Below are positions 1 to 8,573 of a DNA stretch of 63,805 nucleotides, in pieces. Position numbers and translations under genes: made by a program. The notes under the pieces were generated by a model. That model did not search any database. It saw only the letters and a list, made by a program, of their open reading frames with translations, and was not told the origin of the DNA. Position 1 is the stretch's first letter. The number at the start of each line of letters is the position of its first letter. Where the stretch lies: contig SVEJ01000013.1 in NCBI GenBank assembly GCA_015057435.1, positions 1 through 63,805 of the forward strand. Direction: 5' to 3'. The DNA is from Lachnospiraceae bacterium. Its GTDB lineage: Bacteria; Bacillota; Clostridia; Lachnospirales; Lachnospiraceae.

Positions 1-212
1 CATGTTGTAGCAGCAGAAGTAATTGTAATACCTCTTTCCTGCTCCTGTGCCATCCAGTCCATGGTAGCATTACCGTCATGAGTATCACCAATCTTATAGT
101 TAACACCGGTATAGTATAAGATACGCTCTGTAAGAGTTGTCTTACCAGCATCAATATGTGCCATAATACCGATATTTCTAGTTCTCTCTAATGGATATTC
201 TCTTCCAGCCAA
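1..212 (-). CDS. fusA: Elongation factor G, N-terminal part (gene runs off the left edge)
   Basis: Translational GTPase that drives ribosome translocation. The minus strand translates to the start of EF-G, with the G1 loop seen as AHIDAGKTT and the following switch region ([20 protein letters not shown]). The start is inferred to be a TTG at 212, because GGAGG lies 8 nt upstream (221-225) and no ATG is better placed. Only about 70 codons are inside the window. It follows rpsL and rpsG in the usual str-operon order, so it is probably co-transcribed with them. The identification is secure; only the TTG start is inference. Confidence 0.95.
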   Translation of the reverse strand, partial: MAGREYPLERTRNIGIMAHIDAGKTTLTERILYYTGVNYKIGDTHDGNATMDWMAQEQERGITITSAATT

Positions 213-257
213 GATTTTTTCCTCCTTGATTTAGTCTAACTAGTTATGCAAATTCGA

Positions 258-728
258 TTAGAATCTGTAATGAGCAAAAGCCTTGTTTGCTTCTGCCATC
301 TTGTGCATATCTTCTTTCTTCTTTACTGATGCGCCTGTGTTATTCATAGCATCAAGTAACTCTTTAGCCAATCTCTCTTCCATAGTCTTCTCAGATCTGT
401 TACGAGAGTATGTTGTTAACCAACGAAGAGCTAAAGCCTGTCTTCTATCAGGTCTTACATCGATAGGTACCTGATATGTTGCACCACCGATACGTCTTGC
501 CTTAACCTCAAGAACTGGCATGATATTGTTAAGAGCCTCTTCGAATACTTCTAAAGCAGGCTTGCCTGTCTCTTCAGCAACACGCTCGAATGCGCCATAA
601 ACGATCTTCTGGGCTACACCCTTCTTACCATCTAACATAATGTTGTTGATAAGCTTTGTAACCACTTTGCTATTATAAATTGGATCCGCTAATACGTCTC
701 TCTTCTGAATATGTCCTTTACGTGGCAC
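258..728 (-). CDS. rpsG: 30S ribosomal protein S7
   Basis: A 156-residue protein of the usual S7 length, starting [20 protein letters not shown] and ending AFAHYRF, both typical of bacterial S7. S7 binds the 3' domain of 16S rRNA, nucleates assembly of the small-subunit head, and in many bacteria represses its own operon. It is the middle gene of the rpsL-rpsG-fusA cluster, 204 bp downstream of rpsL and 45 bp upstream of the fusA start. The rather long rpsL-rpsG gap could hold an S7 autoregulatory structure, but I did not resolve one. Confidence 0.98.
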   Translation of the reverse strand: MPRKGHIQKRDVLADPIYNSKVVTKLINNIMLDGKKGVAQKIVYGAFERVAEETGKPALEVFEEALNNIMPVLEVKARRIGGATYQVPIDVRPDRRQALALRWLTTYSRNRSEKTMEERLAKELLDAMNNTGASVKKKEDMHKMAEANKAFAHYRF

Positions 729-932
729 GGTACTTCCCTCCTATTAATATTTTTTGATAAAACCGATATCCAATCGATTTAAAGGTACTCATGTTCCGCT
801 TGGTAATCCGTAATGGATTCGCTTGGGGAACCTGTTCGTGCAGGTTTTGCATATCTTTTCTATTGTAATCAATGAAAACATAGCCATTACCAGCACTATT
901 AATGTTTGTTTGACTTACTGTTTCCTAGAATC

Positions 933-1352
933 CTATTTTGCATCCTTAGGTCTCTTAGCGCCGTACTTAGAACGAGCCTGGCGTCTCTTAGCAACACCTG
1001 CTGTATCCAAAGTACCACGGATGATGTGATATCTAGTACCTGGTAAGTCCTTTACTCTACCACCACGGATAAGAACAACGCTATGCTCCTGAAGGTTGTG
1101 ACCTTCACCTGGGATGTAGCTAGTAACCTCGATACCGTTAGATAAACGTACTCTGGCAATCTTTCTAAGAGCTGAGTTAGGTTTCTTAGGTGTAGCTGTC
1201 TTAACTGCTGTACAAACACCTCTCTTCTGTGGAGAAGATGTGTTAGTTGGCTTCTTGTGCAAAGAGTTAAAACCCTTCTGAAGAGCTGGTGCAGTAGACT
1301 TTTTCTCTACAGTCTGTCTTCCTTTTCTAACTAACTGGTTAAATGTTGGCAT
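933..1352 (-). CDS. rpsL: 30S ribosomal protein S12
   Basis: A 139-residue S12, the decoding-centre protein in which streptomycin-resistance changes occur. Conserved stretches visible include [29 protein letters not shown] and [12 protein letters not shown]. The reading frame is open further upstream to 1409, but the start is at 1352 because family members begin MPTFNQL and a GGAGGTG ribosome binding site lies just before it. It is the first gene of the str operon, with a consensus promoter about 65 bp upstream of the start codon. Confidence 0.98.
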   Translation of the reverse strand: MPTFNQLVRKGRQTVEKKSTAPALQKGFNSLHKKPTNTSSPQKRGVCTAVKTATPKKPNSALRKIARVRLSNGIEVTSYIPGEGHNLQEHSVVLIRGGRVKDLPGTRYHIIRGTLDTAGVAKRRQARSKYGAKRPKDAK

Positions 1353-1417
1353 GTTTTCACCTCCTGTTTGTAATATTTTTGGGCGCACGAATCCTCGAAA
1401 TTCACGCACACCATGTC

Positions 1418-1446
1418 ATTATAGCTAAGGCGGTATTCACTGTCAA
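1418..1446 (-). promoter_or_regulatory. str operon promoter, sigma-A type
   Basis: On the minus strand TTGACA (1441-1446) is followed by an exact 17-bp spacer and TATAAT (1418-1423), a perfect match to the housekeeping consensus. Transcription should begin near 1411, leaving a leader of about 60 nt before rpsL. Such strength fits a ribosomal-protein operon. Confidence 0.9.
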
Positions 1447-1598
1447 GCATTTTCTCAAAAAAAGTTTTCGCAAAAAAACACGCTAGAGCCCTTATGTTTT
1501 CTACACTTTTAGACAATTGCTATGTACTCATTTCTTCTATATAAAATGACCACAAGATGTTGTAGATAAACAGGTAATATACACCCTTGTTTTAGCAT

Positions 1599-1627
1599 TT
1601 GACTTTCTTTTCGATTTCGTCTACATT
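1599..1627 (+). promoter_or_regulatory. Promoter of the dus gene
   Basis: TTGACT (1599-1604), a 17-bp spacer and TACATT (1622-1627) lie upstream of the dus start at 1655, which has AGGAG just before it. This promoter diverges from the str promoter. An intact promoter and ribosome binding site suggest that the interrupted dus gene is still expressed or was disrupted recently. Confidence 0.65.
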
Positions 1628-1654
1628 AAACCTAGAATAAATCATAGGAGAATA

Positions 1655-2593
1655 ATGATGCAATACTACTTAGCCCCAATGCAAAGTTTAACCGGATTTG
1701 TATTCCGCCATGCATATAATAAACATTTTCACAATATTGATAAATACTTCACCCCTTTCTTGTCAGACAGACGGTTAAATCACAAGGAAAAATGTGAAGT
1801 TTTACCGGAACACAATGCGGGTATGTATGTCGTGCCACAGATTATGGCAAATGATGTAGAAGTATTTTTAGAAATCGTGAAACAACTAGAATAATACGGA
1901 TACAACGAGGTCAACTTGAATCTTGGTTGTCCTTCCGGCACAGTAGTACCGAAAAAACGTGGTGCAGGATTACTTGCAGACCTTGCACTGTTAGATTATT
2001 TCTTGGATGGCATCTACGAAAAATGTCCGCTTCCAATCTCCATCAAAACAAGAATCGGTATAGAAAATCCGGAAGAATGGAAGGATATTGAAACGATATA
2101 CAAGCGTTATCCAATTCACGAGTTAATCATTCATCCGCGTTTACAAAAAGACCAATATAAAAACAAGCCTAACATGGAGGTTTTCAAAGAAGCCCTCAAT
2201 AACCTGCATTGTCCCATTTGCTATAACGGTGATTTATATACATCGGAACAGATGAATCAGTTCACGACACAATGGTCACAGGTAGAAACCGTAATGCTCG
2301 GTAGAGGGATTTTAAAGAATCCTGGGCTAATCGGGGAGATAACAGGCAATGCCCCTGTAAGCACAGAAACACTCCTGTCATTCCACAATGATGTACTCGA
2401 AGGATATAAGGAGTACATATCAGGCGACATCAACGTTTTGTATAAAATGAAGGAATGGTGGTGCTACTTAGGGGAACAGCAAAAAGACAACAAAGAATGT
2501 GCAAAACTACTCAAAAAGCTCATGAAATCCGAAACAATAAAAGAGTATGAATCAATCGCAGTACAATTAATCAGTAATCTATTGTTCTGTTAA
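1655..2593 (+). pseudogene. tRNA-dihydrouridine synthase family, interrupted by one in-frame TAA
   Basis: FMN-dependent reductase family that makes dihydrouridine in tRNA D-loops. The first 79 codons (YYLAPMQSLTGFVFRHAYNK) read to a TAA at 1892-1894. The same frame then continues without a gap as YGYNEVNLNLGCPSGTVV and 225 further codons to 2593. The family's catalytic cysteine (NLGCPS) lies just after the stop. No frameshift or deletion is needed: a single-base change of a sense codon such as CAA, GAA or AAA would create the stop. The total of about 312 codons is normal for Dus. It is either a young pseudogene, a sequencing error, or an unusual readthrough case. An internal ATG at 1916 would give a protein lacking the N-terminal FMN-barrel strands. 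Confidence 0.85.
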
Positions 2594-2836
2594 TGTAATT
2601 TGTTCCTTGGTTACGCTTGTTGCATTACTTAGTTCATCATAATACCAAAAGTAATATTTTCCGCCCCTGCTTTCACATTCCACAATTTCATCCGGAGACT
2701 TATCATCTATCGTATCTTTATAATCCTCTTCCTTTATATTCTCTCCATTCACTCTATCCTCGACAGCATCGGAAAATTGTGGCGCAAGATTCAAAACTAC
2801 CCATTTTGTTAAAAACATACAAAAAGCCATACGCAC
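2579..2836 (-). CDS. Small acidic ORF of unknown function, possibly a gene remnant
   Basis: An 85-codon minus-strand frame 26 bp downstream of the macB-like gene, whose last 15 bp overlap the convergent dus 3' end. The predicted protein is rich in Asp and Glu and ends KEQITLTEQ. Its composition looks protein-like, more so than the opposing frame, but I recognise no family and see no convincing ribosome binding site. It may be the C-terminal remnant of a longer gene or a non-coding frame. Low confidence. Confidence 0.3.
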   Translation of the reverse strand: MRMAFCMFLTKWVVLNLAPQFSDAVEDRVNGENIKEEDYKDTIDDKSPDEIVECESRGGKYYFWYYDELSNATSVTKEQITLTEQ

Positions 2837-2862
2837 TGTATGACTTTTTGAATAAGCATCTA

Positions 2863-4101
2863 TTAATTCTGTCTTAACGCCTCAATCGGACTTAACTTCG
2901 CAGCTTTTCTTGCCGGATAGATTCCGAAGAACAATCCAACCGCTGAAGAAAATGCCGAAGCAAGCAGGATTGTACCAAGACTCAACGCCGGTTTAAAGGT
3001 CAGTTCCGGAACCATCATTCCAATAACACTTGCAATCACCGATGCCCCGCCGACACCAAGTAAAATTCCGATAACACCACCAATCAAAGTGATAAATGCA
3101 GACTCTGCAAGGAACTGTACTGTAATAGAACCGGTCTTGGCGCCTAACGCCTTACGAATACCAATCTCTCTTGTTCTTTCTGTAACGGACACCAACATAA
3201 TATTCATAACACCGATACCACCTACCAACAAAGATACCGAAGCTACGAATGCCACAAACGTAGTAATCAGATTAATAACCGAATTCACAGTTTTCATAAC
3301 ATCATCAAAACTCTGATAGAAATATACATCATCTCCGTCACAATAATGTGCCTTACCAAGATACTCGATTACTGCATCACATATTGCTTTTGCATCTGCG
3401 TCATCTTCTTTTAACACATAGAATTCCGTAATCTCTTGCTGAATATCCATACCGGTTGTTTTTGTCAATGATTCCGGCGGAATAATAACTTGTATACTCT
3501 GTGTTTCCGTCAATGCCGCAACCATATTACTGCTATCTTCCGATTTTGCAACACCAATCACAGTAACAGGTATTTCAAACCAGTCAGATATTGTAATCGC
3601 AAATTCCATACCGACCACATTGGTGGAACCATACATTTTCATGGCGTCATCCTCTGTAATTACACAGTACGCCTTACCTGTATCTGCTTCTTTTTCTGTA
3701 TATGCTCTTCCTTTTGCGAAGTCATATTCCAAGATATTGAAACCATCCGCATTAATCGCTACCAAATTCACTTTGAAGTCATCTTTTCTTGTAGACGTTG
3801 AGCCCTCAAAAAATGTCTGGGTTGCAACAGCCTTTACACCATCTAACGCACGAATGTATTCTATATCTTCTTCTGTAACATAATATTTTTCCTGATAATC
3901 TAGTAGCATAAAGCCAATCTGACCTTTTCCAAGACTACCAAGCTCACCACTAATCATCTCTGTTGCTCCATTACCAATAGAGATAATCAGGATAACTGAT
4001 GAAATACCGATAATAATACCAAGCATCGTAAGCAAGGTTCGTACTTTATTGGCCCATATGTTTTTCATGGCCATTTTTACATATTCACCTAATTGTCTCA
4101 T
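2863..4101 (-). CDS. MacB-like ABC transporter permease (FtsX family)
   Basis: A 412-residue membrane component of a MacAB-type exporter. It has an N-terminal transmembrane helix (ANKVRTLLTMLGIIIGISSV), a large extracytoplasmic MacB_PCD-like domain of about 230 residues, then three C-terminal helices typical of FtsX, with the conserved GIMNIMLVSVTERTREIGIR-like stretch (here GVMNIML then TERTREIGIRKALGA). GGAG upstream supports the start at 4101. It is the last gene of the operon, after the ATPase and the adaptor. Homologues export peptides, antibiotics or lipids; the substrate cannot be told from sequence. Confidence 0.93.
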   Translation of the reverse strand: MRQLGEYVKMAMKNIWANKVRTLLTMLGIIIGISSVILIISIGNGATEMISGELGSLGKGQIGFMLLDYQEKYYVTEEDIEYIRALDGVKAVATQTFFEGSTSTRKDDFKVNLVAINADGFNILEYDFAKGRAYTEKEADTGKAYCVITEDDAMKMYGSTNVVGMEFAITISDWFEIPVTVIGVAKSEDSSNMVAALTETQSIQVIIPPESLTKTTGMDIQQEITEFYVLKEDDADAKAICDAVIEYLGKAHYCDGDDVYFYQSFDDVMKTVNSVINLITTFVAFVASVSLLVGGIGVMNIMLVSVTERTREIGIRKALGAKTGSITVQFLAESAFITLIGGVIGILLGVGGASVIASVIGMMVPELTFKPALSLGTILLASAFSSAVGLFFGIYPARKAAKLSPIEALRQN

Positions 4102-4134
4102 GACCGTCTCCTTTCCTGACTATTGCATCATTTT

Positions 4135-5601
4135 TTAATACATAGTCATTCCGGGTGCAGCCACCGGCGCAACATATTCATCTCCCGGTTTCATATCCTT
4201 CGTTACTTCCTTGATAACCTTGTCACCTTTTGCCAAACCTTCTAATACTTCATAGTAATCGCCGGAATACAAACCAAGTGTAATATCCTTACGTTCAATA
4301 ATATTATTATCATTCACGACTAATACATAATCACCATCTACATCTGTACAAAGTGCAGAATAAGGAATCGCCAAGGCTCCGGTAGATTCACCGATAAAAA
4401 TGTATGCTTTCGCAGAAACGCCTACAAAAATATCCTCATCCGGATTATCCAACTCAATTCTACCCTTAATACTTCCGCCTGATGCTGCTGTTCCTAATGC
4501 ATTCGCATCCATGGTTGCAATACGGCTTACAAACACAACCTTGCCTGTATATTCTTTATCTGCAATGACAACACGCGCCTTTTGTCCTTCTGTTACTGCT
4601 GTCAAGTCATCTTTTGATATAGAAAATTCCACACCAATCTTGTCAGCATTAATCACCGTCATCAATGTCTGTGTCTCATTTGCATAAGTACCCTTCAAAA
4701 TCTCAACTGATTCTACAATTCCATCTGCTACCGCAGTAATTCCTGCCTGTGCAGTATCTACCTGTGCCTGTGCCTCATTCACATTCATGTCAGACAACTG
4801 GTTCGAAACACTAATCTGTGTCGCCTCACTGCCTGATACTTTCACATCCTGATTCGATTCTACAATCATCTCCTGTTTTGCAAGTTCTTCCTGCTTTGAA
4901 GCAAGGCTTTTCGTCTTCTTTTCCACCTCGCTTACTGCTTTGTTATATTTTTTAATTTCCTTAGCGCTCAAGCCTGCCATCGGATCATACTCTTCCGGTG
5001 TTTTTCCTTCATTAGCAGCCTTAATCTTTTTCTCATATTCGGAAATTGTTTTGTTCAAATCCTTAATCTCTTTGTTAAGTGCTTTGATATCACTCTTCAA
5101 GTCCTTAATCTCTGCTTTCGCATCCTTTACCTTTCCGGAAGCTTTGTTTGCCGCCTCATATGCTGCATTTCCCGCTGCACGCTCAGATTGCGCCTGTAAC
5201 TGAACCTTCGTAAGATTGTCACCTAAGTCTGTTACATCGTATGTTAATAATACATCGCCTTTTTTTACAATCTGTCCTGTTTCAACAGGAACATCTTCTA
5301 CCTTTGCCGTTACCGGTGATACATAAGCATGCTTTTCTAATCCGATTACCGTTCCTGAAGTTGTAATCTCCTGCTTTACATCAACCGCTTCTACTTCGTA
5401 AAGGCTATCACCTGTCATTTCACCCATTGCTGCTTCCATGCTCTCAGACATCTTGCCAAACGCACTAATCATTGCCACACCACATCCAATCAGCAATACT
5501 ACAGCAATCACAACAATAATTATTACTTTCTTATTCTTATTCTTTTTCTTTCCTTTTTTTGTACCAGTTTCTGTTACATTCATTTCCTTATTCTCTTCCA
5601 C
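4135..5601 (-). CDS. Membrane-fusion (HlyD/MacA-like) adaptor of the efflux pump
   Basis: A protein of about 488 residues with a Lys-rich cytoplasmic start, one N-terminal membrane helix (VIIIVVIAVVLLIGC), a biotinyl-lipoyl-like half-motif (VSPVTAKVEDVPVETGQIVKKGD), a long Lys/Glu coiled-coil hairpin, the second lipoyl half (ADGIVESVEILKGTYANE), then beta-barrel and C-terminal domains. The frame is open from a TTG at 5616, but GGAGG is best spaced (8 nt) for a GTG at 5601, which I take as the start. In Gram-positives such adaptors work with MacB-type permeases without an outer-membrane channel. It sits between the ATPase and permease genes. Confidence 0.9.
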   Translation of the reverse strand: MEENKEMNVTETGTKKGKKKNKNKKVIIIVVIAVVLLIGCGVAMISAFGKMSESMEAAMGEMTGDSLYEVEAVDVKQEITTSGTVIGLEKHAYVSPVTAKVEDVPVETGQIVKKGDVLLTYDVTDLGDNLTKVQLQAQSERAAGNAAYEAANKASGKVKDAKAEIKDLKSDIKALNKEIKDLNKTISEYEKKIKAANEGKTPEEYDPMAGLSAKEIKKYNKAVSEVEKKTKSLASKQEELAKQEMIVESNQDVKVSGSEATQISVSNQLSDMNVNEAQAQVDTAQAGITAVADGIVESVEILKGTYANETQTLMTVINADKIGVEFSISKDDLTAVTEGQKARVVIADKEYTGKVVFVSRIATMDANALGTAASGGSIKGRIELDNPDEDIFVGVSAKAYIFIGESTGALAIPYSALCTDVDGDYVLVVNDNNIIERKDITLGLYSGDYYEVLEGLAKGDKVIKEVTKDMKPGDEYVAPVAAPGMTMY

Positions 5602-5624
5602 TTCTTTGTCCTCCAAGATTCATT

Positions 5625-6401
5625 CTATTCCACTACATTGATTACTCCGGTAACTTCGGTAAAATCAACATCCACATCATCCAAGTCACGCTCGTAAAGA
5701 TCTGCTTCATTCATCAGATGCTTCGTCGTATCCGATTCGATTTTACCATCCATAATACGAACAACTCTCTTTGCATTATCCGCAATTCCATCATCATGCG
5801 TAATCAGCACAATTGTGTTACCCTGTTCATTCAATTCATTCAAAATCGCCATAATATCTTTTGTTGATTTTGAATCTAGGTTACCGGTTGGCTCATCCGC
5901 CAGAATAAGCGGTGGTGCCGCAGCAATCGCTCTTGCAATCGCAACCCTTTGTTGCTGACCACCGGACATCTCAGAAGGCTTATGCTTCATGCGGTTTTCC
6001 AATCCAACTTTTTTCAAAGCTGCTCTTGCTAATTCTCTTCGTTTGCTTTTTTCTACGTTGCGATAGATTAGTGGCAGTTCTACATTTTCTATTGCGTTGA
6101 GATTCGGAATCAGATTGAATCCCTGAAAGATAAATCCGATATCAAGATTTCTGACTTCTGACAACTCATCATCCGTCATACAAGATACATCTCTTCCATT
6201 CAATATATACGTTCCACTTGTTGGCACATCTAAGCAGCCTAACATGTTCATCAGCGTAGATTTGCCTGAACCGGAATGACCAACAATTGCCACAAACTCA
6301 CCCTCGCTGATATTCAAGCTCACACCGTCTAGGGCACGAACTTCATTCTCTCCGGGATTATATATCTTATACATATCCCGAACACTTATTAAAGATTCCA
6401 T
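5625..6401 (-). CDS. ABC transporter ATP-binding protein (MacB/LolD type)
   Basis: ATPase of about 258 residues energising the FtsX-type permease. Seen in order are the Walker A GHSGSGKST (about residue 41), Q-loop (FIFQGFNLIP), signature MSGGQQQRVAIARA, Walker B LILADEPTGNLD and switch His in VLITHD. An ATG at 6401 is preferred to the TTG at 6404 because of spacing to AAAGGAG. It is the first gene of the three-gene efflux operon. The about 30-residue acidic C-terminal tail (LYERDLDDVDVDFTEV) goes beyond the usual core. Confidence 0.95.
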   Translation of the reverse strand: MESLISVRDMYKIYNPGENEVRALDGVSLNISEGEFVAIVGHSGSGKSTLMNMLGCLDVPTSGTYILNGRDVSCMTDDELSEVRNLDIGFIFQGFNLIPNLNAIENVELPLIYRNVEKSKRRELARAALKKVGLENRMKHKPSEMSGGQQQRVAIARAIAAAPPLILADEPTGNLDSKSTKDIMAILNELNEQGNTIVLITHDDGIADNAKRVVRIMDGKIESDTTKHLMNEADLYERDLDDVDVDFTEVTGVINVVE

Positions 6402-6492
6402 CAATTTCTCCTTTCGAAATCTAATTATCTATTGCAAACAATCGTGCAGACACAACTGTTATCTTCCCATTTCAAAACTTCGAGTGTGCATA

Positions 6493-6526
6493 GTGTATAT
6501 ATACACCTAAACACACTCATTGTCAA
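6493..6526 (-). promoter_or_regulatory. Efflux-operon promoter with an overlapping perfect palindrome
   Basis: On the minus strand TTGACA (6521-6526), a 17-bp spacer and TATATA (6498-6503) form a near-consensus promoter. The -10 box lies inside the perfect 14-bp palindrome GTGTATATATACAC (6493-6506), a likely repressor operator. The leader to the ATPase start at 6401 is about 90 nt. The regulator is not adjacent. Confidence 0.75.
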
Positions 6527-6652
6527 CTATTAATTCAAAATTATTATCATTGCGCTATCGCAATAATACAGCAACACATATTCACTTGCAATATTTTATC
6601 AATTATTTTTTCTTAAGAATTTATGAAGATAACAATTCGGACACCTTATAAT

Positions 6653-7258
6653 TTATATAAGCAAAAACGCAGCACAAAGTCCTGAAAACAAGTTAGAAAT
6701 AGCATGCACAATCCAACTTGGAATAATTGAACCACCAGATATCTTTTCATTAATATATCCCATAAACCACGCAATTACAGTAGTAAATGCCACGGCCAAA
6801 ATAGCTTTAACTAGTCCCACTAGTGCAAAAAACATTGCTCCATGTAGCAGGCCAAACAACAATGCCTGTATTACATTTGCCGTATTAAAGCCAAACTTGT
6901 TCGACATTCTTTTCAGCAAAAAACCTCTAAACAAAAGTTCTTCAGGAAGAGCTGTATTGAAAGCTGCATAAATTATAATTGCAGGAACAGCTTTCATTCC
7001 AAGCCCCTTAAATTCAGAAGTCGCAGTTTCTACACCACTTATTATATAAAGAATAAAAACTCCCAAAAATAGAAATGCAACAGATACAATAATTATCGAG
7101 GTTAGAGTTTTCTTACCTCCTTCCATCTTTTTGAGTCCTATCCACTCTATAAATTTCCGTTGTTTCCTTGCAGTTATCAACCACCAGACAAATGGAATAA
7201 TTGCAAATATGACAATTTGAAATATACTACTTACAATCTTATCAACGAAGAGACTCAT
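6653..7258 (-). CDS. CPBP-family intramembrane glutamic protease
   Basis: A 201-residue multi-helix membrane protein of the CAAX-protease/bacteriocin-processing (Abi) family. The motifs are EELLFR (Glu106, Glu107, Arg111), a histidine in FGLLHG (His139) and HAISN near the C terminus (His185, Asn189). All key residues are present, so it is probably active. It begins inside the end of the XRE regulator gene (17-bp overlap), behind AAGGAGG, suggesting translational coupling. Substrate unknown; family members include immunity and peptide-processing proteins. Confidence 0.88.
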   Translation of the reverse strand: MSLFVDKIVSSIFQIVIFAIIPFVWWLITARKQRKFIEWIGLKKMEGGKKTLTSIIIVSVAFLFLGVFILYIISGVETATSEFKGLGMKAVPAIIIYAAFNTALPEELLFRGFLLKRMSNKFGFNTANVIQALLFGLLHGAMFFALVGLVKAILAVAFTTVIAWFMGYINEKISGGSIIPSWIVHAISNLFSGLCAAFLLI

Positions 7259-7505
7259 AAGACACCTCCTTATTCAAACCCGTCTGTTCACTCTTAGCAT
7301 CTTTATCATATTCAAGAATGTCACCCGGCTGACAATCTAACGTTTCGCAAATTGCCTCTAACGTTGAAAACCGAATCGCACTAATCTTTCCTGTCTTCAT
7401 CTTCGACAAATTCACATTCGATACACCAACCTTTTCTGACAATTCATTCAGACTCATCTTGCGGTCAGCCATCACTCTGTCTAATCGTAATATTATCTTT
7501 CCCAT
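7242..7505 (-). CDS. YozG-like XRE-family DNA-binding protein
   Basis: An 87-residue regulator almost entirely made of a helix-turn-helix (LNELSEKVGVSNVNLSKMK, about residues 19-37) followed by FSTLEAICETLDCQPGDILEY, typical of the short Cro/C1 type. A consensus AGGAG precedes the start. Genes of this type commonly sit beside DUF2975 membrane proteins, as here. The tandem TTATCGT repeats over the operon's transcription start are the obvious candidate binding site. Confidence 0.9.
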   Translation of the reverse strand: MGKIILRLDRVMADRKMSLNELSEKVGVSNVNLSKMKTGKISAIRFSTLEAICETLDCQPGDILEYDKDAKSEQTGLNKEVSYESLR

Positions 7506-7564
7506 ATATCTACTCCTATTCTATTCAACTTATGTCAATATCTGTATTACAATATCTTTTTAAA

Positions 7565-8266
7565 TTATAATGTCTCATCGGATTCCTGCTGTAACATCGC
7601 ACCATACTTGAAAATATGTACCATCATAAAGACAACTAGAACAATCATAATCACGCCAAGATCAACCGTAAGATTCACAGATACTCTGTTCTGCAACAAA
7701 CTATTTGCAACAGAATTGGTGATACTTGAAAATACCGCCCAAGGTATCAAAGAAAATGCTAAGTTGCGCATCTTCTTTACTACATTCTCTTCAAACGGAG
7801 ATTCACAATCACGAAATGCTTTGCAAAGTGATGATATAAAGCAAAGTGTTACCATAATCATCGTTACATTTAACGCTAAAACAAGCATCACCCACGCCAA
7901 ATCTCTGAGTGTAAAGGAATATGTCGGAACACTACTCACGGTTTCTAACTTATCCTCTGTTACAAGAACTTCTTCCAAATGCACCTCTTCTTTCTCCATT
8001 TCAGCTTCAACAGACTCCTCAAAATCCTTCCGCATTGCTTCCACATCTTCTTCTGTTACTTTTTCTCCAAACGTATCCAAATTCAAAGTAAAACCTACTT
8101 TTTCATCAATTGTAATTGTTGCCAGATCCTTTGGCATAAAAAAGCAGACAATTGCCGATACCAGCAACAATACCATACTCATTCCTATTACAATCTTACC
8201 AATCAGGGCAAACACACTACTCACTTTACCAATCTTGTTAATCTTCTTAATCGCTTCTTCTTTCAT
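7565..8266 (-). CDS. DUF2975-like integral membrane protein
   Basis: A protein of about 233 residues with four predicted membrane helices (near residues 20, 140, 185 and 210) and a roughly 75-residue acidic extracytoplasmic segment between helices 1 and 2. Placement in DUF2975 is by topology, the KAFRDCESPFEENVVKKMRNLA-like loop region (CESPFEENVVKKMRNL) and the following XRE gene, not by a search. The frame is open to 8347, but a GAGGG ribosome binding site fits an ATG at 8266 best. It is the first gene of a three-gene operon and may sense or anchor a signal for the regulator. Confidence 0.75.
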   Translation of the reverse strand: MKEEAIKKINKIGKVSSVFALIGKIVIGMSMVLLLVSAIVCFFMPKDLATITIDEKVGFTLNLDTFGEKVTEEDVEAMRKDFEESVEAEMEKEEVHLEEVLVTEDKLETVSSVPTYSFTLRDLAWVMLVLALNVTMIMVTLCFISSLCKAFRDCESPFEENVVKKMRNLAFSLIPWAVFSSITNSVANSLLQNRVSVNLTVDLGVIMIVLVVFMMVHIFKYGAMLQQESDETL

Positions 8267-8404
8267 ATTCATTCCCTCTTCTTTCTTCTGCATTCGGCAC
8301 ATTTCAAATCCCTCATTATAAAGCCGAATCCACATCTTTTCATTCATATTTGTTAATGGTTTCTAATCACTCTTGCAAGAAAGCGAACGGCAAACGTTAA
8401 TCAT

Positions 8405-8454
8405 TTATCGTTTATCGTTAAATGTAATATAACACCTAATTTTATATCTGTCAA
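8405..8454 (-). promoter_or_regulatory. Promoter and tandem-repeat operator of the DUF2975-like/XRE/CPBP operon
   Basis: On the minus strand TTGACA (8449-8454), a 17-bp spacer and TATATT (8426-8431) form the promoter. Directly downstream, over the predicted start of transcription, are two head-to-tail copies of TTATCGT as read on the plus strand (8405-8411 and 8412-8418). A further TTATCG occurs at 8462-8467, just upstream of the -35. This arrangement fits repression by the XRE protein encoded in the operon. Confidence 0.7.
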
Positions 8455-8497
8455 CAACTTTTTATCGAAAAACATTAAAAAGTTGTCATTGAATAAT

Positions 8498-8540
8498 AAA
8501 AACACCGTCATTACTATATAATATCTAAGTAATGACGGTG
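8498..8540 (-). terminator. Rho-independent terminator after the anti-sigma gene
   Basis: Perfect 12-bp inverted repeat (8503-8514 with 8529-8540, CACCGTCATTAC arm) with a 14-nt loop. Read on the minus strand it is followed by TTTTTATT. It ends the operon that finishes at 8574 and insulates the next promoter. Confidence 0.85.
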
Positions 8541-8573
8541 CGCATACTATCATAACATACAAGTTTATACTGC

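Noticed and set aside
1916-2593. Independent second dus gene starting at the ATG at 1916
   Set aside because: Same frame as the upstream half, no ribosome binding site and would lack the N-terminal barrel strands; better read as one interrupted gene.
2617-2877. 86-codon plus-strand frame after dus
   Set aside because: His/Tyr-rich with no ribosome binding site; runs into the macB 3' end on the opposite strand.
7608-8321. 237-codon plus-strand frame opposite the DUF2975-like gene
   Set aside because: Antisense shadow: rich in Ser/Thr/Ile without family resemblance, no ribosome binding site, and it overlaps a well supported minus-strand gene.
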